Below, in pieces: positions 11,040 to 22,633 of a DNA stretch of 64,000 nt. A program made the position numbers and the translations under genes. Numbering within the stretch: position 1 is the stretch's first letter; the number at the start of each line of letters is the position of its first letter. The DNA is taken from assembly GCF_042100115.1 (NCBI RefSeq), contig NC_091273.1:310001-374000 (forward strand), given 5' to 3'. This DNA is from Alternaria dauci. Its lineage: Eukaryota > Ascomycota > Dothideomycetes > Pleosporales > Pleosporaceae. Below the pieces are notes generated by a model. It searched no databases. It saw only the letters and a list, made by a program, of their open reading frames with translations, and was not told the DNA's origin.

Positions 11040-14009
11040 TCACCGTCTCCCAACCCCCCTCCCATCCCTCCACATGCCATCACTAACCGTCACAAACTTA
11101 ACATTGCGTCCCCGACTCCTCACGCTCTCCACCCCCCCGGCATCCACCCATCTTCCCAGATTCTTACACTGACTAACATCAAAGCGCTCAAGATCACGAC
11201 ACCCTTCCACCACGGCCTCGACGCCCGTGCCCGTAACGCGCACACACCCCCTAACACTAAGATTGCGCAGCTCAAGAAGATGCAAAGAGATACACCGCAG
11301 CGACGTATCCGAGACCGCGGAGCCACAAAAGGCGAGGTTGAGGTGTGTGAGGGACGGTAGACCGAGGGCCAGGACTTCTGTTGCGGTGTCGGAGAGGGCG
11401 CAGCAGAATGACTAAATAAAACCTTTTCGTTAGCAAAAATACATTCAAACCAAACCAATATATAAGCTGATTCGACCTACCAGATCCAGTTCCTTGAGCC
11501 CCTTTGCCGCATTCGTAAGATACACAATCGCATTATCAGTCAGATACGTGCAATCGGCCAGCACGAGCTTGGTTAACCGCGGAAACGGGTACACACTCCA
11601 GTGCTGAAACCCCACGTCCGTAATCGTCGTGCAGCGCGTGAGGTCAATGCTTTCGATGCGGTTAGCGGCGTGGACAGCAATATGCGCCATACTTCTATCG
11701 GTAATATGCTTGCAGTAGCTCAACGTCAACCGCCTCAGCTTTGGGCAGCCAACGACGGTACCAGGCGGTAGTGGTTGCGGAGCAGGCTGGTTTCCTTTGC
11801 CTTTTCGGCCATTTATTTGAGCTTGGTGTTGCGCATGTGCCATTGCCATTTGCGGAGGCATTTCAGGAACGACCCAGCCAATTACACGAGCGAGCAGGTT
11901 ATCGCCTACTTTTCTGCAATTGCTAAGGTCGACTTCTTCGAGGCCTTTGGCTTTTTGCACCATCTCTAGTACAGCTGGCCCGGTAATATCCCATACGCTC
12001 TTCATGCGCCAGATTCTGACACTGGGTCCGCATGTTTTTGCCAGCTCGGCGAAGCCCTCGTCGGTTACGTGGAAGCAGTTGCTGATGTTGATATATCGGG
12101 GGCGGCTGCCTACAAAGGGGCATATTATGTCTACTAGCGATCGGTCCGTGACTTTGCGGTTGTACTTTGTGAGGTCGAGGTTGTGAAGTATGTCCGGTGA
12201 TTCGGATATCAGCTTGTTCCAATGCGAGGAGATTGCGCGCAGCTTCATGAGCTCGTGGATGTCTAGGTTGGCGAGAACCTTGACAAGCACTGCATCTGAT
12301 AGTCTGCCTCTGCCATATATGCTGGGCTTGTTGACGAGCCGGGGACGCTTAAAGTCAAAAGGCATCTCCGGCGGGGTAGATGTATGCTTCGCTATGGTAA
12401 ATGACGGCGACGGGGAAAGGGGGGATCCACCAGGCGATGGGGATTTGGGAAAGTCGGTCTTGGCTGGGGTAGCTGGCGAGTCGGGCATTGATCCTGGAGG
12501 CGGCGGGGCGAGCGACCCTCTCCTGGATCTTGATCTGACATTGTCGAGGTCGACGTTGAGAAACGGGTCAGGATCAAAGGGTTCCATCATCTTCTCGTCT
12601 CTCCGGGTGGGTGCTGTCAGCGGGCTATCGATTTCGATGGTGTCATTGAAGGTGACAGTCGGCACGCTCTTCTTGCGCCGCGGGGTTCGCGGTATTATGT
12701 GGTCTGCTATCGCCAGGTCGTGGATGTTGGGCGTACTATTCGCATCCAGCATTTGCACATCGTCGTCCTTGGCAGTCATCAGCCGCTCTTTCGCGACATT
12801 CTCAACCTGCCGACGCACGTCAGGCGTACACTTTTCCCACAGCTGGTTCAGCGTGTCGCCACTGATCATCAAACACTCGACGGCCGACACGGAGCGGACC
12901 GTAGCCGTGCGGCGAGGCGCAAGCGAGAGACTGACGACTTCGCCAAAGTATTGCCCAGGCTTCAGTCGGGCCTTTACTTCCTGGAAATGCTGCTCGCCCG
13001 CTGCGATGGACTTTCTGCGTCCGGCGTTGGGCGACGTGTAGCCGTTCTGCTCGGGCATGTTCATGTTGATGACCTCGACCTCGCCTTTTACGATGAAGAA
13101 GACATCACGCCCCTGTGTGCCCTGCCGGATTATATCGGTAAAGGGGTCGAACGAGCAGGGCTGCGCACGCATGCCTATAAAGTGCAAGATGTCGTCGGGC
13201 AGCTCGGAGAAGAGAGGCAGTTCTTTGAGCAGCGGTCTCACGTGTATGCTGCCACTTCCAAAGGCACTATGGGCTATGGCTTCAGCGAGACCCGGGCTCG
13301 GCGATTTCCTCTTCTTAAAGGCATTGACCTCGCCCTCGCGCAGAGTGCCGCTCTCCGCCATGACCACGTCGCCGTCCTCGCGATCGCGTTTGCCCGTTAT
13401 CTGGCGCATGGGCATGGCAGGCCGTTTGCCCCCCATTTCCGACTTCTTGCGCTGCAGAATGGCCAGGCGCTCCTGCGCCTCGTGCATGATGGCGACTTCG
13501 ACCTGGGGAAACGCGGGCAGCTCCTTCATGAGGTCTTCCTTGTTCAGCCGCACGACGAGCGAGCGCATGTTGGCGATGATGGTGGCGGTACGGGGAATGT
13601 CCATGAGGATGCCAATCTCGCCAAAGAAGGCGCCGGGCTTCAGCTCTGCGTATGTGCTCTCCTGGTCGCGCGACGTGACGCGCACAGCTCCGCGGACCAG
13701 CCAGTACATGGCCTTGCCCGTCTCGCCCTCTGTGAGAATCGTGTCATGGGGCTGGTACAGCTGCGGCTTGAGATGCAGGCCGACCTGGGTGAGGAAGGAG
13801 TCGGGGGCCGCCTGGAACAGCGGGAAGGAGCGCAGGCGGTCGAGCAGGTCGAGCGGCAGGCCCTGGATGGTCGAGGCAGCCAGCGGCGAGGGCCGAATGG
13901 GCCTGGCGGGATTGGAGTCGCTGTCGTATGCGCGCACCATGGCAAAGGGATCAGGCACCGGCACGCCGCCGTGAGCCCGCACGGGGCCGCCTGGCCTGTA
14001 TCGGCGCAT
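11040..14009 (-). CDS. F-box/LRR protein with two cyclic-nucleotide-binding domains
   Basis: Exons are 14009-11481 and 11411-11040, with a 69 bp GTAGGT...TTTAG intron in phase 0, giving 966 aa. The frame stays open upstream to a stop at 14090, but the first ATG is at 14009. In order: two cNMP-binding beta-rolls (about 60-170 and 265-405), each with an FGEI/FGEV phosphate-binding cassette and an RTAT motif, then a Ser/Pro-rich linker, then an F-box (about 590-640, LSDAVLVKVLANLD), then AMN1-type leucine-rich repeats to the end. The second exon supplies the last repeats (HLNLAFCGSAVSD...). F-boxes link substrates to SCF ubiquitin ligases. The cNMP domains suggest a ligand-gated or merely structural sensor. 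Cyclic-nucleotide binding is not proven, although the arginine of the phosphate cassette (PRRTATV, PRTATI) is present in both. Confidence 0.87.
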
Positions 14010-15046
14010 CGTCGTGGTGGTGACCGGCGGCGGTGGCGGCGACACCAGAGGCAAACGTCGCGGTCGGGCAGGAGCGAGGGGCACGTGTCAGACGGCTGGG
14101 GAAGGAGCTCGTGCGTGGTGGGGGAAGGGGCGGTGGAGTGTGTGTGAGAGGGCGGACAGTCACCAGCGCATGGTGGTGAGTGCGCAGGCGGTGGAGCTCC
14201 TCGAGTGTAGTTGAGTTGTGCTGCTGGACGCTTGCTCGGCCAGGGAGCGGGATGCAGACGAGAGCGGGCGGTGGCACAATGGGTGAGCAATGCTGCAGGT
14301 GGGCGGGCAGCGAGCTATGGACAAGGGAGCTCGGGAACCTGCAGTGGGTCCTGGCGCGCCGGCGTCTGGGTGCGCAGTGTAGTGGAGGGTAGTGTATAAT
14401 TTCTTGTGACTGCAGCAGAGGTGCTCGGAGACATGATGGATAGACTGCGGGACGAGGCTTGGTCCCGCAACGCGGTGGATCCGTCTAACCGTCTACTACC
14501 CTTTGCGAAACAGCACCCACGGCCCTAGCTACATAGTACACCGCGTTCAACCTTACCTGCCTCTGCGCGCGCCCCCATCGAGCGGCGCCGTGTCCACGTC
14601 TTCACCGCATCCATCGTGCTCCAAAACACGGCCACACCCTCGCGGAAGCCTTCTAGAATTTCTTTCCCGGCAAAAAGCACAGAGATGTGCGTCGAGTGTC
14701 GGCTATTGTGACGAACGACAGCCCACCACCGCACCGACGCTCTACCCCTGGCGCCTCCTGTGCTCTCCCACCGTCGCGTGGCCCCTCCCCCCTTCGCATC
14801 AGATCATGTCGCAGACAAGGCACGCACCGCGCACGTCATTCCCGCAACAAACAATTACACCTCCTGCATGTCATCCATTCTCTCCCTAGACCCTACAAAG
14901 CTATCGTGTCCCGGTTGTCATCACTTCATCACTTCATTCCCCGACCGCAACAATCATCTCGCGCAAGCCCGACGCCAGTCCCAAAGCGCTCCATCGAGTC
15001 CCACGTAAGCTGTCAGCCGGGGTCCACACGCCGTGAAGCATATTTA
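14010..15046. other. promoter-side region, no gene recognised
   Basis: This is the 5' flank of the minus-strand F-box/LRR gene. It is GC-rich and G-rich near 14010-14400, then C/T-rich around 14500-15000. Several open frames exist but have low-complexity composition and no domain. A long 5' UTR is plausible. Confidence 0.4.
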
Positions 15047-16251
15047 CTATCTCCTCCGATCATCGCCGTCGTATCTGTCATTGCCGTCGTATCTGCTCAT
15101 TCGCTCATCACGCTCATATCTGTCGTCTCTCCTGCGATCACGTCTGCGCCTGCTGTCATCAGAGTCCTCGTCCCAGTCCCAGTCCCCGTTTCTCTGCTGT
15201 TCCTTCTTCCTTTTCCGGTCGTCCCAATGGCCCGCGGCTTCTTTTGCACCCACGCCGCCTAGAATGGCTCCGGCAATCGTCGCAACGGTGTCGTACTTTT
15301 TTCCTTTGGTGGCCCGATTGCCGGCAAGCCCACCTACTAGAGCACCGCCGACCGTCGCCAACAGCCGGCTCTTCACGTCGTTGGAGCTAGACCTGGAGCG
15401 GGAGTTCGACCGACGACGTCGTGACTTCGATCGGCCTTGTCGCTGCGAGCGCGGCGGAGACCATGACGAGCCTCTTCGTTGGGGTGCTGGTCGCCCGCCA
15501 CCTCCGTAAAGACTTTGCTGGCCATATTCAGACTGAGGTTGTTGCTCGTATGGCTGTTACACGTTAGCTTGAACTTTACATGTCGCTCGACTAGGCGCAC
15601 TGCTACCTGCATGCCGCGTGTGTCGCCCGGTCCGTCGCGGCCGCGTGGGACTTTGAATCCTGGCCCTGGCGCATTGTAGCCGTTCTGCTCCGCCTCGTAG
15701 TACCGGTCGTCTCGCCCATAGCGATCGTGCCGGGAATCTGCCGTGTACATATCTGGGTCGGACTTGTAGCCGTTTACACTTGCTGGTGCCGTAGAGCGAG
15801 ACGTATATCCCTTGTCCGGAAGATTTTCAGGATGGTTTCGAGGGGGGTACGGCCCGTCTTCTGGTGCTTTGCCGTGAGTCCTCTGCAGATATTCTCGTTG
15901 TCGTTGTTCCAGTTTGCGCTTCTGCTTCGCCGTCCTCGGAATCGCTGGCAGATGGTCGTACGTCTTGTCAAAGTGCTTGTCGGCAAACCGGTCAAGACCC
16001 TCGAAGCCGAGCTCCTGTTCACCAAGAATCGCAAGTCAGCAGGGCGCATGCTTGAAGGGGACTTGTGCAGGGCCGCGCACCACCAGCTCTTCTGCCATGT
16101 CGACTAGACCCTTGCGGTTGGTCTTTCCGGGGAATCCGTGTGGGTACTGCTGCCGCGGACCGGTTATTCGGATAGCAAAAGTAATGAGTGTGCCTCTCTT
16201 ATGGCTCGCCCAGTTCTTTAACGTTGAACTTGCCCTTGGCGGAGACCCCAT
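15047..16251 (-). CDS. glycine-zipper protein with basic/charged tail
   Basis: Proposed exons: 16251-16081, 16014-15607 and 15553-15047, giving 361 aa. The second intron (15554-15606, GTAGCA, GCTAAC, AACAG) is firm. The first (16015-16080) has a good branch and acceptor (GCTGAC...AACAG) but a weak donor (GTGCGC), so the N-terminus is uncertain. An alternative ATG lies at 16098. The middle exon encodes GLDRFADKHFDKTYDHLP and a basic coiled stretch. The last exon encodes an RS-rich segment, then a glycine zipper (VGGALVGGLAGN and AGAILGGVGA) of two short membrane-like helices, then a strongly charged Asp/Arg tail. Glycine zippers pack helices in or on membranes. Fungal proteins with this layout are common but uncharacterised, so no function is assigned. 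Confidence 0.65.
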
Positions 16252-16635
16252 GATGCCTGTTTTCAGGCATTTTGGTATGACGTAGGGCGGCACTAACTAG
16301 GAGAAGCTAGACACCTGGCATAGCGCTGCGCTCATCAGGAACGGCTGTCGGCACGCGGGGGCCTAGATGCGATCATTGCGCAAGGAAGGCGTTCCCACAG
16401 CATTGGCGACGCACTAATGGAGATCTCATTGGAAAGGTGTGATTGAATGCAAGGGAACGGTTTCAATAACCTGATGTTTCCTTGCATCACCATCTTACAC
16501 TTAGATGCACCTGCAGCATGCACTAACTTTGCAGCTAAACTTAACCATTCCTTTGCGAAACCCACTCGCCAACTCACACATCTCTCGTCTCGTCTCTTAT
16601 CCAGTCGTTAACACATTTCATCTCTATCAGCTACA
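16252..16635. promoter_or_regulatory. divergent intergenic region before RNase III copy 1
   Basis: This 384 bp region lies between the glycine-zipper gene (minus) and RNase III copy 1 (plus). It must contain the promoter and 5' UTR of the latter; a C/T-rich stretch precedes the ATG at 16636. No clear TATA box was seen. Confidence 0.4.
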
Positions 16636-17254
16636 ATGCTTCCTCGAATCGATGCGAAGGCGGCCGATATCGAGACCGTACTTGAATACTTGTTCACTGA
16701 TAAGCGCATCGCAGTTGAGGCTGTCCAAATGGCAGCCCCGCAGATTGCCTGCATCAACAACAACAACAACTTCGAGAGCCTTGACAACAACAAGAGACTC
16801 TCTGTCCTAGGCGATGCAGTTCTTGCCAAGATACTCTGCGGCGCCTGGTTCGAAGCTCGCACTCCGAGTGGTAAAGCACACCCTCAACGAGCGCTGCGGG
16901 GTACTGACCACCCCAGGGCGAGTCCGTTCTCAAGCCCAATGGACACAATTGCGTAACGACACGCTGAGCAACGATGCGCTGGCGCGCCGCGGATATGATA
17001 TCGGCCTCGACAAATGCGTCATTGTGGCTGAAAGCAGGCCTGCCGTCTCACCTAAGATGGTGGCTACAACACTCGAGGCTGTCATTGGCGCAGTCTATCA
17101 GGACGGCGGAGATGACGCTGTTGAGCGCGTCATGCGTGAACTTGGTTTCTTTGACCATGCACTGCTCACGGTAACGTCTCGAACCCCCTTATTCCCACCC
17201 TGAACCATATGGCTCTCTATTGACTGATGTGCAAACTTTTAGATCTCGGTCTAG
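16636..17254 (+). CDS. single-domain RNase III paralogue, copy 1 (catalytic residues eroded)
   Basis: Exons are 16636-16870, 16917-17170 and 17243-17254, giving 166 aa. The first intron (46 bp, GTAAAG...CTGAC...CAG) is phase 1. The last small exon (ISV-stop) follows a GTAACG...TTTTAG intron. If that intron is retained, translation stops at 17203 instead. The RNase III fold is recognisable from NKRLSVLGDAVL and VATTLEAVIGAVY. Against the E. coli pattern (NE38RLE41FLGD45, D114xxE117), E38 is K, E41 is S and D114 is T. Only D45 and E117 remain, so metal-dependent cleavage is unlikely. There is no dsRNA-binding domain and no helicase. It is paralogous to the genes at 22634 and 24151. A hairpin palindrome lies just downstream. 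Role unknown. Confidence 0.78.
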
Positions 17255-17285
17255 CTGTTTTTGGAATTTATCAGCCGAGGCATTA

Positions 17286-17410
17286 CCAGATTCTCATAAC
17301 GAAAGGTTGCGCTTCGTTTTACTTCTCGCTGCGTTTGCATCTCCGTGAGGAGGTTTAAACGCAGGGAAAAGACAATTACAGTGCGCCTCCTCTTCGCTTT
17401 GAGAATCTGG
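17286..17410. repeat. 125 bp imperfect palindrome (hairpin-forming)
   Basis: Starting 31 bp after RNase III copy 1, the sequence CCAGATTCTCA at 17286 pairs with TGAGAATCTGG ending at 17410. The inner arms CTGCGTTT...CTCC and GGAG...AAACGCAG pair around a GTGA loop near 17345. The arms are about 59 and 62 nt with several mismatches and small bulges. If transcribed with the gene, it would form a long imperfect stem-loop in the 3' UTR. It could also be a small MITE remnant; no target-site duplication was identified. Confidence 0.7.
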
Positions 17411-18405
17411 AAATGTCTCGACTGCTAGATCCCAGATGCAGCTGTACCGCACCCACTTGGATCTACGAGCCTGCGCTCCTGGGGTCTACTGTGCTTCCAT
17501 CAACGTGGCTCAGCTGTGTGGTTTCTAATGCATGGCGCAGAACGTTGATCCGTCGTCAGGCGCGTAGGAAGCAGTGTGGAAGCATCGTCACATTGGACAA
17601 GACCTTGAGGGGTGACTTGGTTGCAAGGAATGCTCGAGAACAACATTCAACATGGTATGTCTAGGACAAGTAGTGTTTAGGACCCGGCGCATTCAACTGC
17701 GCCCGCAACAATTCTACTTTCTCGCATCTCTTTCTGCTTGACCGATCGCCCGAATCCCTACCATTTATACACGCTACGAAACACGTGAGATCGTGCTTGC
17801 GCGTTGTACTATCGTACCAGCTGCGCTGGTGGGAATGGATTGGCGGGGCAATCTTGCTACCGTGTCTATGCGTTTAGTGCTTACATTTATACAATGCCCA
17901 CCCAAAAGAAATATCCAGATCCTTCTGACTATCAATAAATTGATTTTTCTTTTGTCTCATCCTATCTTCCCAGAGACATCTAAATAGCATTTAAACTTCA
18001 ACGCTAAAACCTTGATCAAAGTAGATAATCACCACGATACCCGTGTCTTGCGCGTATTGCCCCATCGCATCCCGTGCCCGTGCGGCTTACCTAGTCTTGA
18101 ACATGCGAAAAGCCTCGTCGGCCTCTAGTCGGGACGCGCTTGCCCGCCCCTCTGCTATTGGCTGCGTCGCACCGAAAGGTCGAAGCATATTCAAAAGAGG
18201 ATCCGGCGGCCCATTGGGCGATCTCCACACCCCAGATCTATCGGGCCCTCTAACGTTCTCCGGGCGTCGCTCACCTTCAGCCTCCTCCCTTTCTTTCCCA
18301 ACAATCCTGTTCTTTTCGCATACATGTCATGTAACTATTTCGTACCTACTGTACACTACCGAGCTGAGTTTGATTTTACGCGCTCATAAACGAGGTCGTG
18401 CGACA
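17411..18405. other. intergenic with possible remnant of a gene start
   Basis: No intact gene is seen. Positions 17819-17858 resemble 22618-22657, at the start of RNase III copy 2 (33 of 40 identical by eye; 6 of 7 differences are transitions), including the ATG. After it the frame runs MDWRGNLATVSM before losing similarity. It may be a decayed 5' fragment of a related gene. The rest carries the promoter of the MFS gene at 18406. Confidence 0.4.
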
Positions 18406-20631
18406 ATGGGTCTCGGCATCCTCCCTGACCATGCACTCGAGCGGGTCCCAGGCACCGCGCAAGTCTTTGAAGGCGAGCAGCGGCGCGAGTTGGAAAGAAG
18501 CGCAGCGAGTAGGCTCGGCAGGCCAGAACTAAAGTACGATAAGACGGGCAAGATACTGCTTGTGCCGCAGCCGAGTGATGATCCGAATGATCCGCTTGTA
18601 CGTTTCTTTCCCACGTGCAATCTCGAATCAGAAAAATGGCTATAGATGAGTAAAGTGTTGTAACAAAGGCTGACTGAGAAATGTTTTTATTACAGAATTG
18701 GTCGCTTCGTCGTCGCGACACGATTCTTCTTCTCTTGTCACTTATATCCGTTATTGCGAGTACGCTGTCGCCCATCCTCGCTGCGAATACTATTTCCTTG
18801 GCCATCTACTTTGGTCGCGACTTGACCGATATGGCGCTCTTGACCGGCTACCACCTCCTGGGTGTTGGAGTCGCAGGCTTTCTTTTCGTGCCGTCGGCGC
18901 GTATCTGGGGGAAACGACATGTGTATCTTTTAGGAAACCTGTTGGTGGTTGTGAGTTGTGTGTGGGGTGGCGCGGTAGGAAATCATTATGGTGGGTTTCT
19001 GTGGGCGAGGGTGATTCAAGGCGTGGGGTTGGCGCCGTTTGAGGCGCTTGTCAATGGTGAGTTTTGGATACATGCGTAGGGCTTGAATTGGGTAGATGCT
19101 AATCATTTGTGCAGGTACGTTGGGTATTTCCTATTCCGTGGATGCTTGAGGCGACTTCGGACATTGTCGCAAAGCGTGGATATCCCTGAATCCGATTTAA
19201 AGCTTATACTAACTTTACACCTCGATCTACAGCTAGTGTTGGCGACATGTACCACGTCCACGAGCGCGGAGTCCGCATGGCCCTGTCAAACTTCTGCGTC
19301 TTCGGAGGCGCATTTCTCACTCCAGTCTTGGTAGGCGTGATTGCAGACCGGATCGGATACGAATGGACCTTCTATTTTGTCGCCATATTCGCGGGCGTCA
19401 TGCTACCCCTGATGATACTTTTCGTCCCAGAAACGGCGTTTGTGAGGGACGAGAAATTTGACATTGACACAATGGGCAACCTGCTGGTTTTGGATGGCGA
19501 AGAAATGAAGATGCTGGGGAACAAACACTCGAATACGAATTCGGTTGACCACGAGGCAGCTGGAAATACGGCTGAAAAGGGAGCAGGGCACTCTACAGGC
19601 CAGCGGCCGGTGAACAATGTACCGCGCAAAGCTACTTTCCTCGAAAGTATCATGCCGTTCAACGGACGGAAAACAGATGAGCGGTATCTGCACCTCCTTC
19701 TACGTCCTTTCACACTGTTCCTGCATCCAGGTATTCTATGGGCCTGTCTCATCCAAGGCACTCTCATCGGCTTCACGGTCCTTATCGGTGTCGTGCTTGC
19801 AGCCATCATGCTCGGCCCACCGCTTTGGTTCGGCGAGGTAGAGACCGGATACATGTAAGCTCCCTATCCAACCTTTTGCCACTCTTCCGTCCATCCATCC
19901 CGTTCCTGTCTTGCACCTCCATATTCTAACCCCGCAAAGGTACACAGGCGCCTTCATTGGTGCGCTCCTCGGCTTCGCCCTTACCGGCCTGATCAGCGAC
20001 TCGTCCGCGAACCTGCTTACGCGCCTTAACAACGGCGTATACGAACCAGAGTTCCGCATGATCGTCGTAATCCCACAACTCATACTGGGTTGCGCGGGCA
20101 TCTACGGATTCGGCTGGACCAGTGCTGATGCGGAGAAGTACGGGTGGTTCTGGCCTGATTTCTTCTTCGCGCTCGTAGTCATGGGTATGGTGTGTGGTGC
20201 TGTTGCTAGTGCGCTGTACATTGTCGATGCGCATCGTAAGTCTCTGAGATCTCGCCATGCTTTGAGATACTGACGTGTACAGGCGCCATGTCTATTGAAG
20301 CTTTCACGTGCCTCCTCGTTTTCAAGAATGTGTTCTCCTTTGGCCTGACATTCAAAGGCTTCGACTGGGTTGTTGATGCTGGACGGCGGAGTGGGCAAGG
20401 TGGTGGTGGAGGGATCAAGGACCTTTTTGTCGCCGTCGGAAGTGTGCAGGTCGCCGTTTGTGCGTTGACGATTCCGATGTGTAAGTTTTGGCGAGAAGGA
20501 TGGTGAGATGAAAATATATGCTAACACATTTGACAGATATTTTTGGCAAGAAGAACCGGGGTTTCTTTCACCGTCATAATGTTTTCTTTGCGGTATCGGA
20601 CTGGGTTGCGGATAAACTGACATTTTGGTAA
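18406..20631 (+). CDS. MFS transporter, fungal HOL1-like multidrug/substrate type
   Basis: Exons are 18406-18597, 18696-19056, 19233-19854, 19940-20235, 20283-20480 and 20537-20631, giving 587 aa. All junctions keep phase. A soluble N-terminus of about 65 residues ends in PNDPLNWS, the usual entry to helix 1 in fungal drug:H+ antiporters. About 12 membrane segments follow, with a large central loop carrying charged residues (about 270-330). The LLGVGVAGFLFVPSARIWGKRHVY stretch is the motif A region, degenerate as in the HOL1 group. The protein would sit in the plasma membrane and exchange small molecules for protons; substrate not deducible. The intron between exons 2 and 3 is unusual: it contains an internal acceptor and donor back to back (19113-19116). 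Confidence 0.87.
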
Positions 20632-21025
20632 GATGTTAGTAGGCTATTCTTGGAGATGATCGCTTTGGGTTTATTCAAGTAGACTTCGACCTATACTAAT
20701 CTCATTCTTTAATTATTGCTATCGGATCACTTGTATCGAGAGAGATTGTACAACTAGCAGATTCGGCCACACGACGAGCTGGACTTAAGGAACAATAAAT
20801 GTGACCTTCACAATCATGAGTTCTGCCAAAGACGAAGAAGGTTCAAAAAGTAGGATTTTATTACACAAAAGCCAGGCCATGTCTCTGGTGCGACTACCCG
20901 ATTTTCGCAGGAAGATCTTCTCGAGAGGCAATTTCCACGACACGTCGGGTGCATGGCTGGGGTATTATTCAGAACATTAGATGCCGGGCGAGTCTCCAAC
21001 ATTTTACACGAATAACCATACTCTC
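20632..21025. other. convergent intergenic region
   Basis: This 394 bp gap lies between two gene 3' ends, the MFS gene (plus) and the CFEM gene (minus). It is AT-rich around 20690-20770 and should hold both polyadenylation regions. No further gene seen. Confidence 0.5.
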
Positions 21026-21647
21026 CTACAAAGCAGCGAGCAATCCAACCATGGCAAGTCCAAGACCGACTCCAGCACCTGCAGTCTGGAGGGGCGCTGC
21101 TCCAGTGCTGCCAGCCGCCGAGGCCGAAGAGGTCGCCGAGGCGTCTTCCGCAGAGGGAGAAGCGCTTCCAGAGGTAGGAGATGCGCTTCCCGAAGGAGTG
21201 GCAGAGGCGCTGCCAGTTGGAGTGGCAGAGGAGTTGCCTGCAGAAGGAGTCGCACTGCCCGATGGGCACGAGGGCGCCGTGTTGACATCGACGTTCTGGA
21301 GGTTGCAGAGTTGGACGGCGAACTGGGTAGTTGCTGTGGAACTTGTTAGTCTGGCACAGAATGCGCAATGGCAAGTGACTTACCAGAAATGTCCTCCTGC
21401 GAGCATGTGTCAAACACACAGCAAGACACGGCGTCAATGGCGTTGCTGCTGCAAATGCATGCAATGTCGGCAATACCACAGGTGCCTAGGTTGTTACCGA
21501 AGCACGCTTGCTGTATAATGTTTAGCTATTATTCCGCGGTAGTCATGGTCAATTACTCACAGCACATGTCGGGATCTGATCGAGAAGACCTTGGGCCAGA
21601 GCTGTAGAGCAGAATGCAGCGACGGCGGCGACAATGGAGAAGCGCAT
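21026..21647 (-). CDS. CFEM-domain GPI-anchored cell-surface protein
   Basis: Exons are 21647-21561, 21510-21384 and 21333-21026, giving 173 aa. The introns (50 bp each) are GTGAGT...CAG and GTAAGT...CAG. Residues 1-18 form a signal peptide. The CFEM domain spans about 20-100, with cysteines at 28, 32, 40, 47, 49, 59, 60, 65, 81 and about 95. The conserved aspartate (D44 in CGIADIACIC) coordinates haem iron in studied members. A Ser/Thr/Ala/Gly/Pro-rich linker follows and the tail is hydrophobic (about 150-173), as expected for GPI attachment. CFEM proteins take up haem iron or modulate host surfaces; which applies here is open. The signal peptide, domain and GPI tail are all visible, so the class assignment is firm. 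Confidence 0.9.
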
Positions 21648-22633
21648 ATTGGCAGACTTTTGTTACTCGGAAGCGGCTGTGGAATGAGAATAGCGACAGA
21701 AATGTGCTTTACACGGCTGAAACGGGATGGGCTGAGCGAGGGGAAGCTCGGTTTTTGAAGGTCTCTGCGGACGTGTCGCAGCGCCCTGAGGCAGACCTAG
21801 ACTTGCGATGGCTGGCTCCATCATGCTTAGCTTCTGCGTGATTGGTTGGTCGTTCCGCCATTGGACTTCCCTATTGGCAGACATGTAGACAATGAAGCCG
21901 ATCCAGAGGCGTGGCTCTTATTGGGCTGGGCACGTCTCTTGAAGCGGTCCGTGCTGAGCCTAGATAGGAGTTTATACCGTCGATCGGCTTACTTGCTGAC
22001 ATGTTTGCTCGTTGGTAGCGGCGTCCTCGATAGTGGCATCCTCGACAGTGGCATAAGAAAACAACCCGTTACGTTCTGCTCATAACCGAGGAAGGTCCGA
22101 TTTATCACAAGGTGACGGCACGTCGTCAAGTGTGAGACTATACAGTAAGGTGCGATCACGGCAGTTGATAACTCTAGTACCGCAGGATGCAACAAACTTT
22201 AACCAGCCTTGCAGAGCAATGTGAATGCGAACTTTAAATATCTACTTCTAGCGTTCTGCGTTTCATCCACTTTAAGCCACCAACAATCTGTATAATTTAA
22301 TAAAATGTACCAAACTTCATGCTGAAAACCTAAATACTACGAGGCCATCCCCGGAAGTCCGCCAGGTAACGTTTCGTAAGTTGAACGACACGGAGAGAGC
22401 GTTCGCCGCAGAAGTTTGAATCGCCGACAGCCTCTCCTAGAAGGATTGCCTCTCCCATCCCGACCACGAGTGCCTTAGCAAATGGACAACGACAAGGACA
22501 ACGCAGAACGTTCTACAAGCTACCAAAGTTCTCAACATTAAGATTATAGATTCTCCATGCCATAAAAACCGGCCTCGGCGAGGCTTGGGCGCCGTAGGTT
22601 TCGGTGAAGTGGACATGAGCTGTGCTGGCGGGG
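21648..22633. other. intergenic, no gene recognised
   Basis: The start carries the promoter of the CFEM gene and the end the promoter of RNase III copy 2. Near 22022-22055 a 15-16 bp motif (GTCCTCGATAGTGGCA) is repeated in tandem with one transition. Nothing else stands out. Confidence 0.4.

Noticed and set aside
12699..14147. 482-codon plus-strand open frame
   Set aside because: Antisense to the cNMP/F-box gene, low-complexity and Arg/His-rich, without recognisable motifs.
17793..17987. open frame containing MDWRGNLATVSM
   Set aside because: Kept only as a possible remnant of a gene start; downstream sequence has no RNase III domain.
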